Assembly (NCBI GenBank): GCA_017617995.1
Contig: JAFZVE010000015.1
Span: 1-44,528, forward strand
Length of the DNA stretch: 44,528 bases
From: Clostridiales bacterium
GTDB taxonomy: Bacteria; Bacillota; Clostridia; Saccharofermentanales; Saccharofermentanaceae
Direction of reading: 5' to 3'
The translations under genes were made by a program, and so were the position numbers. Every line of letters begins with the position of its first letter. Positions within the stretch are counted from its first letter, which is position 1. Below, one piece after another: positions 1-7,682 of the stretch. Below the pieces are notes generated by a model. The model saw only the letters and a list, made by a program, of their open reading frames with translations. It ran no database searches and was not told the DNA's origin.

Positions 1-9
1 TCAATAAAA
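1..9 (-). rRNA. Extreme 5' end of 16S rRNA (rest outside window)
   Basis: Read on the minus strand, the first bases end in TTTTATTGA. In Firmicutes this directly precedes the universal GAGTTTGATCCTGGCTCAG start of 16S rRNA, which would lie just outside the window. Support comes from what stands upstream: a near-perfect strong promoter at 156-184, a leader of about 140 nt, and a boxA-like element. Only the mature 5' terminus would be inside the window, and its exact first base cannot be fixed. Confidence 0.7.
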
Positions 10-149
10 TCTTGAGAGCCTTTTGGCTCTTTGTTTACTTGTTTTTCAACTCTATGAATTGAACTATTGGCTCGTATTTTAAGTAGTAATTACTTTCTGC
101 TCTTCTATTCAATTTTCAAGGTCCGTGACACCCCGCTCTCGCGAAGCGC
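10..149 (-). other. rRNA operon leader with boxA-like antitermination element
   Basis: This is the transcribed leader between the rRNA promoter and the 16S gene on the minus strand. Reading minus, positions 123-104 give CCTTGAAAATTGAA, close to the boxA element (CTTTGAAAACTGAA type) bound by NusB/NusE in Firmicutes rRNA operons. Just before the 16S start, 15-30 form a 6-bp hairpin (AGAGCC, 4-nt loop, GGCTCT), probably part of leader processing. No protein is encoded here. Confidence 0.65.
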
Positions 150-155
150 TTGATT

Positions 156-184
156 ATATTATCACCTCGTCCCCACCGTGTCAA
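156..184 (-). promoter_or_regulatory. rRNA operon promoter (TTGACA-17-TAATAT)
   Basis: On the minus strand, -35 TTGACA lies at 184-179 and -10 TAATAT at 161-156, with a 17-bp spacer and a predicted start near 149. The upstream stretch (about 185-225) is strongly A/T-rich, as expected for an UP element. The perfect -35 and optimal spacing fit a stable-RNA promoter. The rest of the gene-free stretch (225-368) separates it from the TPM-domain gene. That stretch shows only a weak imperfect hairpin at 278-298 with no U-tract. Confidence 0.8.
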
Positions 185-368
185 GCAAAAATTTGAGAAA
201 TTTCTTCTTTTTCGGAACACTTTTTTCAAGTATCGAAACAAGACACAAAACTCCCCTCTATATCACACTATTTTCACGTCGGAACTACACGTCCCGACAT
301 GGCAAAAGTGAATATAGAAGGGAATAAAATCGCGCGCGTAAATATATATAAGAGCTTCCCGTGCCCGA

Positions 369-1304
369 TCAGAAGCGGCCTCCGCCGCCTCCACTATGGC
401 CGCCACCGCCTCCGCCGCCGCTGAAGCCGCCACCGCCTCCGCTGAAGCCGCCTCCGCTACTGGAACTGTTGTGATAGACGCGAGTGCTTTTCCGGACAAA
501 ATCATCGGATTTCTCGAGCGTTTCACAGGACGAACGATCAATATATTCTTGTGAAGCCGGAGCCTTGTCGAGACTTCTGCTGACCGTGCAGAACAATGTG
601 ATCAGGCCGGCCAGAATAAGCGGAATGATGATGCAGGCCGAATAGGTGATGACCAGTCCGGTTGAGTGATAATTATACTGATCCAGATCGACCAGGATGT
701 TATAAATCGCCACAGAATAGTCTTCGGCCTCAAGTTCCTTGCGGTGACTGGAGAAGAGTCTCTGGCACGAGTCGTCATCGACGGCAAAATAAGCTGTCCC
801 GTATGTATATAGCCAGAAGAAGCGTCTTCCGGGCTGATCCTGCGTCAGGTCGATATAGAGACATACGCCGGAGTTGTCCTGCATACTTGTGAAGATGCAC
901 TTCTCTTTATAAATCTCGGCGGCATTCTTCTCACAATCGTCGTCGGAAAGCCCATATGGATTGTCTCTTGTCGTCGCGATCACGATATTGATATCGTGTT
1001 CTTTCTTGAGATCTTTGGCCAGATCCTCGAGATCCTCGATATCTTCCTTCGTGAAAATGTCTGCATCATCTTGTATCACGATATGCTTGGCCGGCTTCTG
1101 GTTCATATAGATGAAGAGAGCGATGGATCCGATCACGATCGCGACGATGACCGCAAGAATCGCACCGGAGACAGCGTTCATCTCGCTCCAGAGGCTCTTT
1201 CTTACATGCTGCATCTCTTCTTTGAGATTGACATCCGCACGTACCTGCTTCTCAGGCGACGTTGTAGAGGCATTGGGATTCTGATTTCTCGTATTCATAC
1301 TCAT
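369..1304 (-). CDS. TPM-domain membrane protein with glycine-rich tail (YgcG-like)
   Basis: A 311-residue protein. An N-terminal cytoplasmic stretch leads to a membrane segment at about 44-66. A TPM domain (about 75-210, starting KHIVIQDDADIFTKEDI) follows, then a second membrane segment (about 216-241). The tail at 284-311 is almost pure Gly with Ser, Phe and His, as in the YgcG family. TPM domains occur in photosystem II repair protein Psb27-like and YgcG-type proteins; the biochemical role here is unknown. The start ATG overlaps the stop of the upstream zinc-ribbon gene by 4 bases (ATGA), with GGAGGA 8 bases before it. The two are therefore translationally coupled and may act together in the membrane. 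Confidence 0.8.
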   Translation of the reverse strand: MSMNTRNQNPNASTTSPEKQVRADVNLKEEMQHVRKSLWSEMNAVSGAILAVIVAIVIGSIALFIYMNQKPAKHIVIQDDADIFTKEDIEDLEDLAKDLKKEHDINIVIATTRDNPYGLSDDDCEKNAAEIYKEKCIFTSMQDNSGVCLYIDLTQDQPGRRFFWLYTYGTAYFAVDDDSCQRLFSSHRKELEAEDYSVAIYNILVDLDQYNYHSTGLVITYSACIIIPLILAGLITLFCTVSRSLDKAPASQEYIDRSSCETLEKSDDFVRKSTRVYHNSSSSGGGFSGGGGGFSGGGGGGGHSGGGGGRF

Positions 1305-2398
1305 CCGACAAATCCTCCCATGATCAGACCCGTGATCAATCGCGTAATCGCGACAGTGATCGCCAGGACAATGAAGAACAGCACGAGTCTCTTCAGGCGG
1401 CTGACCGGCGGCGAACCGGCGACCTCTCCGGTCTGTCCGTTCATGCAGAAGTTATAATCCTTGCCGTTGTACTTGTAGTGCAGGAACCACACAGGGAGTA
1501 ACCCGTACTTCATATCCGGCTCATAGATCACAGTATTGTCCTTCTTGATTTTCACGCCCTTGTTATAATTCTTGAAGGTCGGATGCAGTTCCTCGGTAAT
1601 ATATCCCTTGATTCTTGCGAGGAGCCTGTCCTTCAGTTCATCGCCGGTCTGATCGTAGCGCTCGGCAAAGAAGCCCTGCATATAAGCCGGATCGAATTTC
1701 TTCATTTGCTTGAAATCAAAAGGTTCGATCGCCTCCATCAGTTCGTCATCGATCCGCCTCGCTCCATCGAGCGGAATATGCCTCCAGATCAGGTTCATGT
1801 GGCGACGCACTTTGTAATAGGATGTGGTCACCGTCGTTGTGCTGCCGGTAGAGTGGGACTCTTCACGCACTCCTTCACCGATAACGTCTACGTTACTGTT
1901 GACGTCATAGATCCAAAAAGGGACATAAAGTCCGGTGAGTTTCTCGATATTCTTCTGGCTGACGAAGTCAAACGGTGTCCATCGTCCGCCTTTGCACCAC
2001 GAGAAGAACTTCTTGATCGCTTCATCCTTCCCGTACTTGAAAGGCAGGATATAGTCCGGCGAGAATTCGTCTGTCATTCTCTGGGAGATGATGGCCGGCG
2101 ATCCGCAGAAAGCACAGAACGTCGCACTGGTATTCTGGTCCGCGACCACTGTGGCACCACAGGCGTTGCAGATAAACTGGACGCCCTCATCCCCGAGCCC
2201 CTTCTTGATGTTTTCTTCTGCACCGTCGCGGTGGATCCGCTCACCGGCGTCAGAATCGGCCGGTGCTTCCGGAACAATAGTATTCTGGAGCTGTTCGGCA
2301 GTAAAACTGCTCATGCAGTATTCGCACACCATTAGTTGGCGGTCCGCGTCAAAGATCAGATTTCCACTACAATTCGGGCACTTAATCGAATCAGCCAT
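1301..2398 (-). CDS. Double zinc-ribbon protein with C-terminal membrane anchor
   Basis: A 365-residue protein with two four-cysteine zinc ribbons (C7, C10, C25, C28 and C77, C80, C95, C98), a long soluble middle domain and a C-terminal hydrophobic segment (about 338-360). Such proteins are often labelled TFIIB-type zinc ribbon or PriA-like in databases, but nothing here resembles a helicase. The gene starts after TTTAGGAGGAGAATC, and its stop overlaps the TPM gene start, so the two form a coupled operon. The pairing of a zinc-ribbon membrane protein with a TPM/YgcG protein recurs in Firmicutes and suggests a shared envelope role, which is inference. Confidence 0.7.
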   Translation of the reverse strand: MADSIKCPNCSGNLIFDADRQLMVCEYCMSSFTAEQLQNTIVPEAPADSDAGERIHRDGAEENIKKGLGDEGVQFICNACGATVVADQNTSATFCAFCGSPAIISQRMTDEFSPDYILPFKYGKDEAIKKFFSWCKGGRWTPFDFVSQKNIEKLTGLYVPFWIYDVNSNVDVIGEGVREESHSTGSTTTVTTSYYKVRRHMNLIWRHIPLDGARRIDDELMEAIEPFDFKQMKKFDPAYMQGFFAERYDQTGDELKDRLLARIKGYITEELHPTFKNYNKGVKIKKDNTVIYEPDMKYGLLPVWFLHYKYNGKDYNFCMNGQTGEVAGSPPVSRLKRLVLFFIVLAITVAITRLITGLIMGGFVG

Positions 2399-2454
2399 GA
2401 TTCTCCTCCTAAAAACTCTGCAATCTTTAATATTTTACCATTATTGTAGGACGG

Positions 2455-2482
2455 TTGCGATATTTCCGTGATATGCTACACT
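2455..2482 (+). promoter_or_regulatory. Candidate promoter of the PAP2 gene
   Basis: TTGCGA (2455-2460), a 16-bp spacer and TACACT (2477-2482) lie just before the GAGGAGA ribosome-binding site of the PAP2 gene. It matches the housekeeping consensus moderately well. Confidence 0.4.
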
Positions 2483-2501
2483 CTATTCCGAGGAGAAACA
2501 T

Positions 2502-3065
2502 ATGCTGAGCACCATCCAAAACATCGATTTCTATATTCTCGATTTCCTGCAGACTATGGCAAGATCATCCTTTCTGGATCAATTCTTTGCCCACTACACT
2601 TCTCTTGGCGATCCGGTCATGTTCATCTGCTATGCCGCTATTCTTCTGATTATCAAGAATACCCGCCGCGACGGGATCATGGTATCCTGCGGCATGCTGA
2701 CCGGCCTGCTCATCGGAAACGGTATCATCAAGCATCTGGTACATCGCTCCCGTCCCTGCTGGCTCCGTCCCGAAGTCCAGCTTCTGATCAAGAACCCTTC
2801 GGATTATTCTTTCCCATCCGGGCACACCATGACCATAACGATCTTCTCGATCATCCTGATCTATAACCATCCGAAGCTGGCCTACGGCCTGATCCCGGCC
2901 GCATTGCTTCTGGCCTATTCACGCATGTATCTCTATGTACATTTCCCGAGTGATGTTCTCGCCGGACTGCTTCTTGGCGGGCTCATCGGCTGCGCGACTT
3001 GCTACTTCTTCCCAAAGGCCGAGGCAAAATGGAAGAAGCGAGCTGAAAAGAAGCTCGCTTCCTGA
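2502..3065 (+). CDS. PAP2-family membrane phosphatase
   Basis: A 187-residue polytopic membrane protein carrying all three parts of the PAP2/acid phosphatase signature. These are K77-x6-R84-P85, the P-S-G-H motif with H108, and S140-R141-x5-H147-x3-D151. H108, H147 and D151 are the expected catalytic residues. The family removes phosphate from lipid phosphates such as phosphatidate or undecaprenyl pyrophosphate; the substrate here cannot be read from sequence. GAGGAGA precedes the ATG. It is transcribed divergently from the zinc-ribbon/TPM pair and convergently with the large lipoprotein gene. A 9-bp hairpin sits inside its last codons. Confidence 0.88.
   Translation: MLSTIQNIDFYILDFLQTMARSSFLDQFFAHYTSLGDPVMFICYAAILLIIKNTRRDGIMVSCGMLTGLLIGNGIIKHLVHRSRPCWLRPEVQLLIKNPSDYSFPSGHTMTITIFSIILIYNHPKLAYGLIPAALLLAYSRMYLYVHFPSDVLAGLLLGGLIGCATCYFFPKAEAKWKKRAEKKLAS
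3035..3061. terminator. Hairpin inside the PAP2 3' end, possibly bidirectional terminator
   Basis: GAAGCGAGC (3035-3043) pairs with GCTCGCTTC (3053-3061) around a 9-nt loop. It lies within the last codons of the PAP2 gene and 28 bases before the end of the convergent lipoprotein gene. The U-tract is poor on the plus strand and moderate (TTCTTCCATTTTG) on the minus strand. Confidence 0.45.
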
Positions 3066-3088
3066 AATCTTTCCAATTGTTGTCCGGA

Positions 3089-5713
3089 TCATCCGGCTGC
3101 GATCTCTGCCAGGTTGTGCTGGATCGTATCCGCTGCCTCCGCAACCGTGATCTCTCCATTGATATAAAGCTCCGCTATATCCCGGACCATCTCGATCACC
3201 CGGATATCACTGATATACCGGCGCTGCGGCATGGCCATCATGACATAGAAGCTCGTCTTAGCCGTGTCAAAAGAACCGAGGTCAACCTTCACATAATTAC
3301 CCTCACCATAATAATCGGGTATTAGTGTAATCATTTTCCCGTCTGACGGGATGCTCTCGGCACTCAGCTTCTCGAATGCATCGATGTGGACCGGTATGCG
3401 CGACTCGAACGTCGATTGGTAAAGCCCGGCAAAGCTCTTCATCTTGCCGATCTCCTTCTGGACGTCTTCCGAAAGGAGATAACGGATCACTTCCCACGCC
3501 TGTTCTTTCTGCGTAGAACCGGAAGCGATTCCGCAGGTTAGATCGGCCTGTACGACAGAGGTACATCCTTCTGATCCCGGGAATGCATACCATGACAGTT
3601 GATCCCCGAGTATACGGAATAGCGCATAGTCCGAGATCGTATCGATTCTTCCCGGTGCAAAAGCACTGTAGCCGTTGTACATCCAGTCGATGCTCTCGAC
3701 GGTGTTCGGCTGGTAAAGGTTGGTGATGCCCTCATACGAGAATACTCCTGCATCGAACGAGTTGACTCTCAGCATCTCCAGCATGTTGATAAGTGATTGA
3801 CGGTCGGCATAGGCCGTACCGTTCTCATAATCGATCCATGTTGCCGTCTCTGCTTTTGTAAACAGCGCCAGAAGAATATCTGTCGGGTAGTATGACATCA
3901 GAGAGACTGAATCAGGAATAAAGGCTCTTGCAGACGTGTAGTCGCTGTAATTCATCTCTTCTTTTCCATCGGTGAAGTACCGGTTCCCCAGGACGGCATA
4001 TACTGTGAAGGCCAGTGGGATCTGGTACAGTTTCCCGTTCGTCTCAAACGCACGGAAGACTGTGTCGAAGTACCGGCTGCGTTCGATGCCGCGGAGACTG
4101 TCCACATAACCGTTCAGGTCTGTAAGGCAGGTGCCGTTGTCGAAGATCCCACTCTCGCCGGCACCGAGGATGATATCCGGACCCACACCGGAACGGACCT
4201 GGGCCGCCATGTTCTCAAGTGCAGCCTCATAGGCCTCTGCTTCTTCAAGCTCATTATCGTAAGAGGAAAAATCCGCGTAATCGTATACCTTGACCCATGT
4301 GTTATAGATCCCGCTCTGATTAAACTTCGCGATCAGGCTCATGATCGGACTGGTTGAGATACCGACGCCGCCGACCCAGACGACATTCTGTCCTGCATGG
4401 GGATTGGTATCTGCCGGCACCAGCTTTACAAGGCACGGAACATCTCCGGACTCGCCGTGCATCGTTGTCGCAATCAGGAGCCGCGTCTGTACAGTGGCAC
4501 TCTCGGAGTCAGTCGTTTCTTTCGTGGCGTTCCCCGGTTCACTCGCCTGCGCTACGACCGGTTCACTGTTAACATCGTATGCCGGTGCCTCCTCCGGTTG
4601 TTCCACACCACCATCCACATAAGGAAGCACGGTCGTGGTCTGGGAGAGTTCTCCCTCCTGAAGAACACGGACGTTGCCATTTACCAGCATACTCCGGTCA
4701 ACATCGGTCTGGTTCCAGTCGAGGAGACGGCTGAACTGTCCGGACTTAAGGTCGAGCTTGCCGAGGGCGTTTGAAGTCGCGGCATAAAGTCCGTCACGAT
4801 TCTGGAATATCTTCATGCCGGCGAGATTATCCGTGATCTTTCCATTGACGTTCAGGGAAAAACCTCCGTCCTGCGTATATTCGAAAGAAAGAAGTACGCC
4901 CGTTTCCTCCCCGGAAGAAGAGGAGATAAGTTCTGTGTATCCCTGGCCATCTTCTTTCCAAAGTCCGACGCAGATGGATCCCGACTCCAGCTCGAAGTAT
5001 CCGTAGACTTCGCCGTTAAGATCCGCTTCCACGATCTCATGCTCTGTCGAGAACACGATACGGGAGCCATCGGTGGCAATGACACCGGTAAGCGGAGATG
5101 AAACAGATTCACATAGCGAGATCGGTCCCTCGAGTAGACCACCGTCCGACGGAGAGAAACGCATGGCACAGACACCGTACTCCGAGTATACTGTCTCGTC
5201 TTCATAGTACTCAGCGTTGAGATAGCTGTAGATCGCAATAATATTCCCGGACTCGTCCTCGACAAAGAAAGGTTTATCCATCACCTGGCTCTGCTGCGCC
5301 AAGGATGAGATATAGTTTCCGGCCAGATCATAGATGGCATAGGTTTGTTCCAGCATCTCAAGATTCGGCCCCCATATGGAACTCTGTTCTGCCTCTGCGT
5401 CTGTATAGTAACGGCACATGGGAACAATGATCCACTTATCGAGGAAGACAGGTGTACTCGTTTCCGTATAGAAAAGGTTGTAGATCGTTCCGTTATAGGT
5501 CTGAGGAACCATCAGCGGGATTACCTCGGCATCGTAGAAGACCTGTTCTTCCAGCGTCCCGCCCTCTGTGACCACATCCGCTTCTGCTTTCAGCGAATTG
5601 TTGGCATCGTCCTGGCCGGTCTCTGTCTTCACACGGTAAGCACAACCCGACAGTAGTGCTACTGCCAGTATCACGGAAGTCATCTTCAGTTTTAGTGCTT
5701 CTGCCCGTTTCAA
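3089..5713 (-). CDS. Large lipoprotein with C-terminal extracellular solute-binding domain
   Basis: An 874-residue lipoprotein. The signal peptide ends in LLSGC with lipidated C24. Residues of about 40-400 are rich in short beta-strand-like repeats and could form a propeller-like domain; this is only an impression. From about 445 to the end it resembles family 1 extracellular solute-binding proteins, with LIAKFN, VGPDIILG, a ligand-pocket region, and a final EQAWEVIRYLLS segment. Such proteins normally deliver sugars or peptides to an ABC importer, but no permease or ATPase gene is adjacent. The start appears to be TTG, preceded by GGAG 9 bases away. The next in-frame ATG (residue 11) lacks a ribosome-binding site and would shorten the signal peptide. 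Confidence 0.75.
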   Translation of the reverse strand: MKRAEALKLKMTSVILAVALLSGCAYRVKTETGQDDANNSLKAEADVVTEGGTLEEQVFYDAEVIPLMVPQTYNGTIYNLFYTETSTPVFLDKWIIVPMCRYYTDAEAEQSSIWGPNLEMLEQTYAIYDLAGNYISSLAQQSQVMDKPFFVEDESGNIIAIYSYLNAEYYEDETVYSEYGVCAMRFSPSDGGLLEGPISLCESVSSPLTGVIATDGSRIVFSTEHEIVEADLNGEVYGYFELESGSICVGLWKEDGQGYTELISSSSGEETGVLLSFEYTQDGGFSLNVNGKITDNLAGMKIFQNRDGLYAATSNALGKLDLKSGQFSRLLDWNQTDVDRSMLVNGNVRVLQEGELSQTTTVLPYVDGGVEQPEEAPAYDVNSEPVVAQASEPGNATKETTDSESATVQTRLLIATTMHGESGDVPCLVKLVPADTNPHAGQNVVWVGGVGISTSPIMSLIAKFNQSGIYNTWVKVYDYADFSSYDNELEEAEAYEAALENMAAQVRSGVGPDIILGAGESGIFDNGTCLTDLNGYVDSLRGIERSRYFDTVFRAFETNGKLYQIPLAFTVYAVLGNRYFTDGKEEMNYSDYTSARAFIPDSVSLMSYYPTDILLALFTKAETATWIDYENGTAYADRQSLINMLEMLRVNSFDAGVFSYEGITNLYQPNTVESIDWMYNGYSAFAPGRIDTISDYALFRILGDQLSWYAFPGSEGCTSVVQADLTCGIASGSTQKEQAWEVIRYLLSEDVQKEIGKMKSFAGLYQSTFESRIPVHIDAFEKLSAESIPSDGKMITLIPDYYGEGNYVKVDLGSFDTAKTSFYVMMAMPQRRYISDIRVIEMVRDIAELYINGEITVAEAADTIQHNLAEIAAG

Positions 5714-5785
5714 ATCCTGCTTCTCCTCTCCTCAGGATATACGAATTTAGTTTATTGCATTGTATAACATAAACTCGAAAAGAAA

Positions 5786-5814
5786 GTGACAATTTTGAAA
5801 TTGTATTATATAAT
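5786..5814 (+). promoter_or_regulatory. Promoter of the ECF S-component gene
   Basis: GTGACA (5786-5791), a 17-bp spacer and a perfect TATAAT (5809-5814) give a predicted start near 5821. This places a leader of about 135 nt before the start codon at 5956. Confidence 0.7.
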
Positions 5815-5820
5815 TCTATC

Positions 5821-5955
5821 GGCTGAAATTCTTCTGCAATGAACGCCTTATTTTGCAGATACCTCTTCGGATCTGACCAAGGCGGGAAACAGTCGATAGG
5901 AAGGCCAAGTAATTGTATCCCTTGCGGGAATAATAACAAAAGGAGGGTTTGTATT
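5821..5955 (+). promoter_or_regulatory. Structured 5' leader with possible pseudoknot (candidate riboswitch)
   Basis: TCTGCAA (5833-5839) pairs perfectly with TTGCAGA (5853-5859). The 13-nt loop contains CGCCTT (5844-5849), which is exactly complementary to AAGGCG at 5879-5884, giving a possible H-type pseudoknot. A competing hairpin (AGATaCC/GGATCT, 5857-5874) shares the 3' side of the first stem, so two alternative folds are possible. A small TCCC-TTGC-GGGA hairpin (5918-5929) and the AGGAGGG ribosome-binding site follow. I do not recognise it as TPP, FMN, THF, preQ1, cobalamin, SAM, purine or c-di-GMP class. A regulatory role is inferred from position and structure. Confidence 0.45.
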
Positions 5956-6621
5956 ATGAAGAAACAAACTCAAAGAACAAAAACAATTGCATTGATGGGC
6001 ATTTTAATCGCGATCATGATTCTCATGTCGTTCACGCCTGTCGGGTACTTGAGATACGGTACCATCGAAATCTCCCTTCTCATGATTCCTGTCGCTATCG
6101 GCGCTATCGCTCTCGGTCCCTGGGCCGGCGCGGTTCTCGGCGGTGTTTTCGGAATCACGAGTTTCATCCAGTGCTTCGGCATTTCACCTTTCGGAACATT
6201 TCTGTGTGACATCAATCCGTTCCTGACCTGCGTCATGTGCATCATTCCGCGTATTCTTGCCGGTTTCTGTGCAGGCCTCGTCGCTTCTCTCTTTTTCAAA
6301 ACAAGGAGCACCGGTATCCGTTTCATCGGTTATTTCGTCACAGGCCTTTCCGCAGCGCTCTTTAATACGCTCTTTTTCATGGTATCGCTCCTTCTGTTCT
6401 TCTGGAACAGCACTACATTCATTGATGCCGTAAATGAATGGGGCTACTCTACCAACAACATTCTTCTGTTCTTCTTCGCATTCGTCGGCATCAACTGCGT
6501 CTTCGAGCTTCTGGTAACATGTGCCGTTACCGGCGCTATCGGCAAAGCACTGGAGAAGGCCGGTCTGGTTAATACAGTCTTTGCGAAAAAGTCCGAAGAA
6601 ACAGAGACCGCGGAAGCATAA
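5956..6621 (+). CDS. ECF transporter S component, probably pantothenate-specific
   Basis: A 221-residue, highly hydrophobic protein with about six membrane segments. It opens with a short positively charged stretch, then an ALMGILIAIMILMSFTPVGYL segment typical of ECF substrate-binding subunits. Such subunits capture a vitamin and need a shared EcfA/A'/T module, which is not in this window. The specificity is inferred from the gene 43 bases downstream, coaX, which phosphorylates pantothenate; this suggests a PanT-like role. The start is fixed by AGGAGGG 8 bases before ATG 5956. An in-frame ATG at 5839 lies in the structured leader, lacks a ribosome-binding site and would add a hydrophilic extension foreign to the family. 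Confidence 0.78.
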   Translation: MKKQTQRTKTIALMGILIAIMILMSFTPVGYLRYGTIEISLLMIPVAIGAIALGPWAGAVLGGVFGITSFIQCFGISPFGTFLCDINPFLTCVMCIIPRILAGFCAGLVASLFFKTRSTGIRFIGYFVTGLSAALFNTLFFMVSLLLFFWNSTTFIDAVNEWGYSTNNILLFFFAFVGINCVFELLVTCAVTGAIGKALEKAGLVNTVFAKKSEETETAEA

Positions 6622-6664
6622 GCTCTGATTCTGTTCACCCCCTTTCAGAGAAGGAGAAACGATC

Positions 6665-7429
6665 ATGATCCTTGCAGTGGATATCGGAAATACTCACATT
6701 CTTCTCGGAGGCTTCGATGATAAGGAGATCCTCTTCACCGAACTTCTGACCACCAACAAGAATGCCACTGATCTGGAGTACGCCTGTCTCATCGAGGCGG
6801 CGCTCCGGGTCAACCTTCTCGACTTCAGTTCGGTGGATGGCGCGATCGTGTCGTCCGTGGTACCTGCAGTCACCGGGAGCATCGTCCGCGCCATCGAGCG
6901 TTTCACTTCAGCAACGCCGATGATTGTGGGACCGGGCGTAAAGACCGGGCTGAAGATCCGCACCGACAATCCGGCGCAGGTCGGTACCGACCTCGTGATG
7001 GCGGCAGTCGCCGGAATCAAGGAATACAAGGTCCCGCAGATCAGCATCTACATGGGTACCGCGACCGCTTTCTCACTCATCGATGATACCAAGACCTTCG
7101 TCGGCACATCGATCGGAGCCGGCATGGGAGTGGCTGCCGAGGCGCTCTGCGAAAAGACATCCCAGCTCCCCAGCGTGGCCTTTGAAACGCCGAAGAAAGT
7201 CATCGGTACCAACACGACCGACAGCATGAAGAGCGGACTGATGTACCAGACCGCTTCCGCGATCGACGGTATGATCGACCGGATCGAAGAAGAATATGGT
7301 CAGAAGTGCACGATCGTCGCGACAGGACGCTATGCCGCCTCTGTCGTCCCGCTCTGCCGAAGGAAGATTCACTGTGATCCGGACCTGATCCTCAAGGGCC
7401 TCATGGAGGTCTATAAGAAGAACGCCTGA
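6665..7429 (+). CDS. coaX: Type III pantothenate kinase
   Basis: A 254-residue protein matching CoaX across its length. It shows the N-terminal phosphate-binding motif DIGNTHILLGGF, the GTDLVMAAVAG segment with the presumed catalytic D109, an MGTATAF motif, and AGMGVAAEALCEKTSQLP, the equivalent of GxxIxPGxxxSxEAL. It phosphorylates pantothenate, the first step of coenzyme A synthesis, and type III enzymes are not feedback-inhibited by CoA. Oddities are Leu in place of the common Arg after D109 and Met in place of Asp before GTAT. Both lie at positions where variants occur, so activity is still likely. GAAGGAGAAACGATC precedes the ATG. It probably shares a transcript with the ECF gene. Confidence 0.9.
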   Translation: MILAVDIGNTHILLGGFDDKEILFTELLTTNKNATDLEYACLIEAALRVNLLDFSSVDGAIVSSVVPAVTGSIVRAIERFTSATPMIVGPGVKTGLKIRTDNPAQVGTDLVMAAVAGIKEYKVPQISIYMGTATAFSLIDDTKTFVGTSIGAGMGVAAEALCEKTSQLPSVAFETPKKVIGTNTTDSMKSGLMYQTASAIDGMIDRIEEEYGQKCTIVATGRYAASVVPLCRRKIHCDPDLILKGLMEVYKKNA

Positions 7430-7498
7430 GAAATCTTCCGGCTTCTTCACAACCACACCAACTACGGCACTTCCACCGTCAGGATCTGCCGTACCACA

Positions 7499-7552
7499 GT
7501 CGCTATCTTGCGGTGTATACCCTCTCAATACACACCGCAGGTAGCGACTTTT
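7499..7552 (+). terminator. Rho-independent terminator after coaX
   Basis: A long two-part stem: GTCGCTA (7499-7505) pairs with TAGCGAC (7542-7548), and TGCGGTGT (7509-7516) pairs with ACACCGCA (7532-7539). A TTTT run follows. It ends the ECF-coaX unit. Confidence 0.85.
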
Positions 7553-7604
7553 CCATACAGTCTAACCCGCTAGAGATTTTCGGGGTGTATTTTTTTAATA
7601 TTCC

Positions 7605-7613
7605 TGCTATACT
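7605..7613 (+). promoter_or_regulatory. Extended -10 promoter of the acyl-CoA ligase gene
   Basis: TGCTATACT is an extended -10 element about 70 bases before the start codon. No convincing -35 is visible. A T-rich tract (7591-7597) precedes it. Confidence 0.4.
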
Positions 7614-7682
7614 CATAGAGGCGTATTTTTCGCGTAATTTATTTACGTGTAGCAAATGTAGTGATTGTAGGAGGAATGGAAT

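Noticed and set aside
15..30. AGAGCC-TTTT-GGCTCT hairpin as a plus-strand terminator
   Set aside because: No plus-strand gene precedes it, and it sits in the rRNA leader immediately before 16S on the minus strand, where leader hairpins are usual.
263..541. Short alanine-rich open frame at the end of the TPM gene
   Set aside because: It is another-frame reading of the glycine-rich tail codons (GGC/GGA), not a separate gene.
5839..5955. N-terminal extension of the ECF S component from ATG 5839
   Set aside because: The ATG lies inside the first leader hairpin, has no ribosome-binding site, and the extension is hydrophilic and foreign to the family, whereas ATG 5956 follows a strong AGGAGGG.
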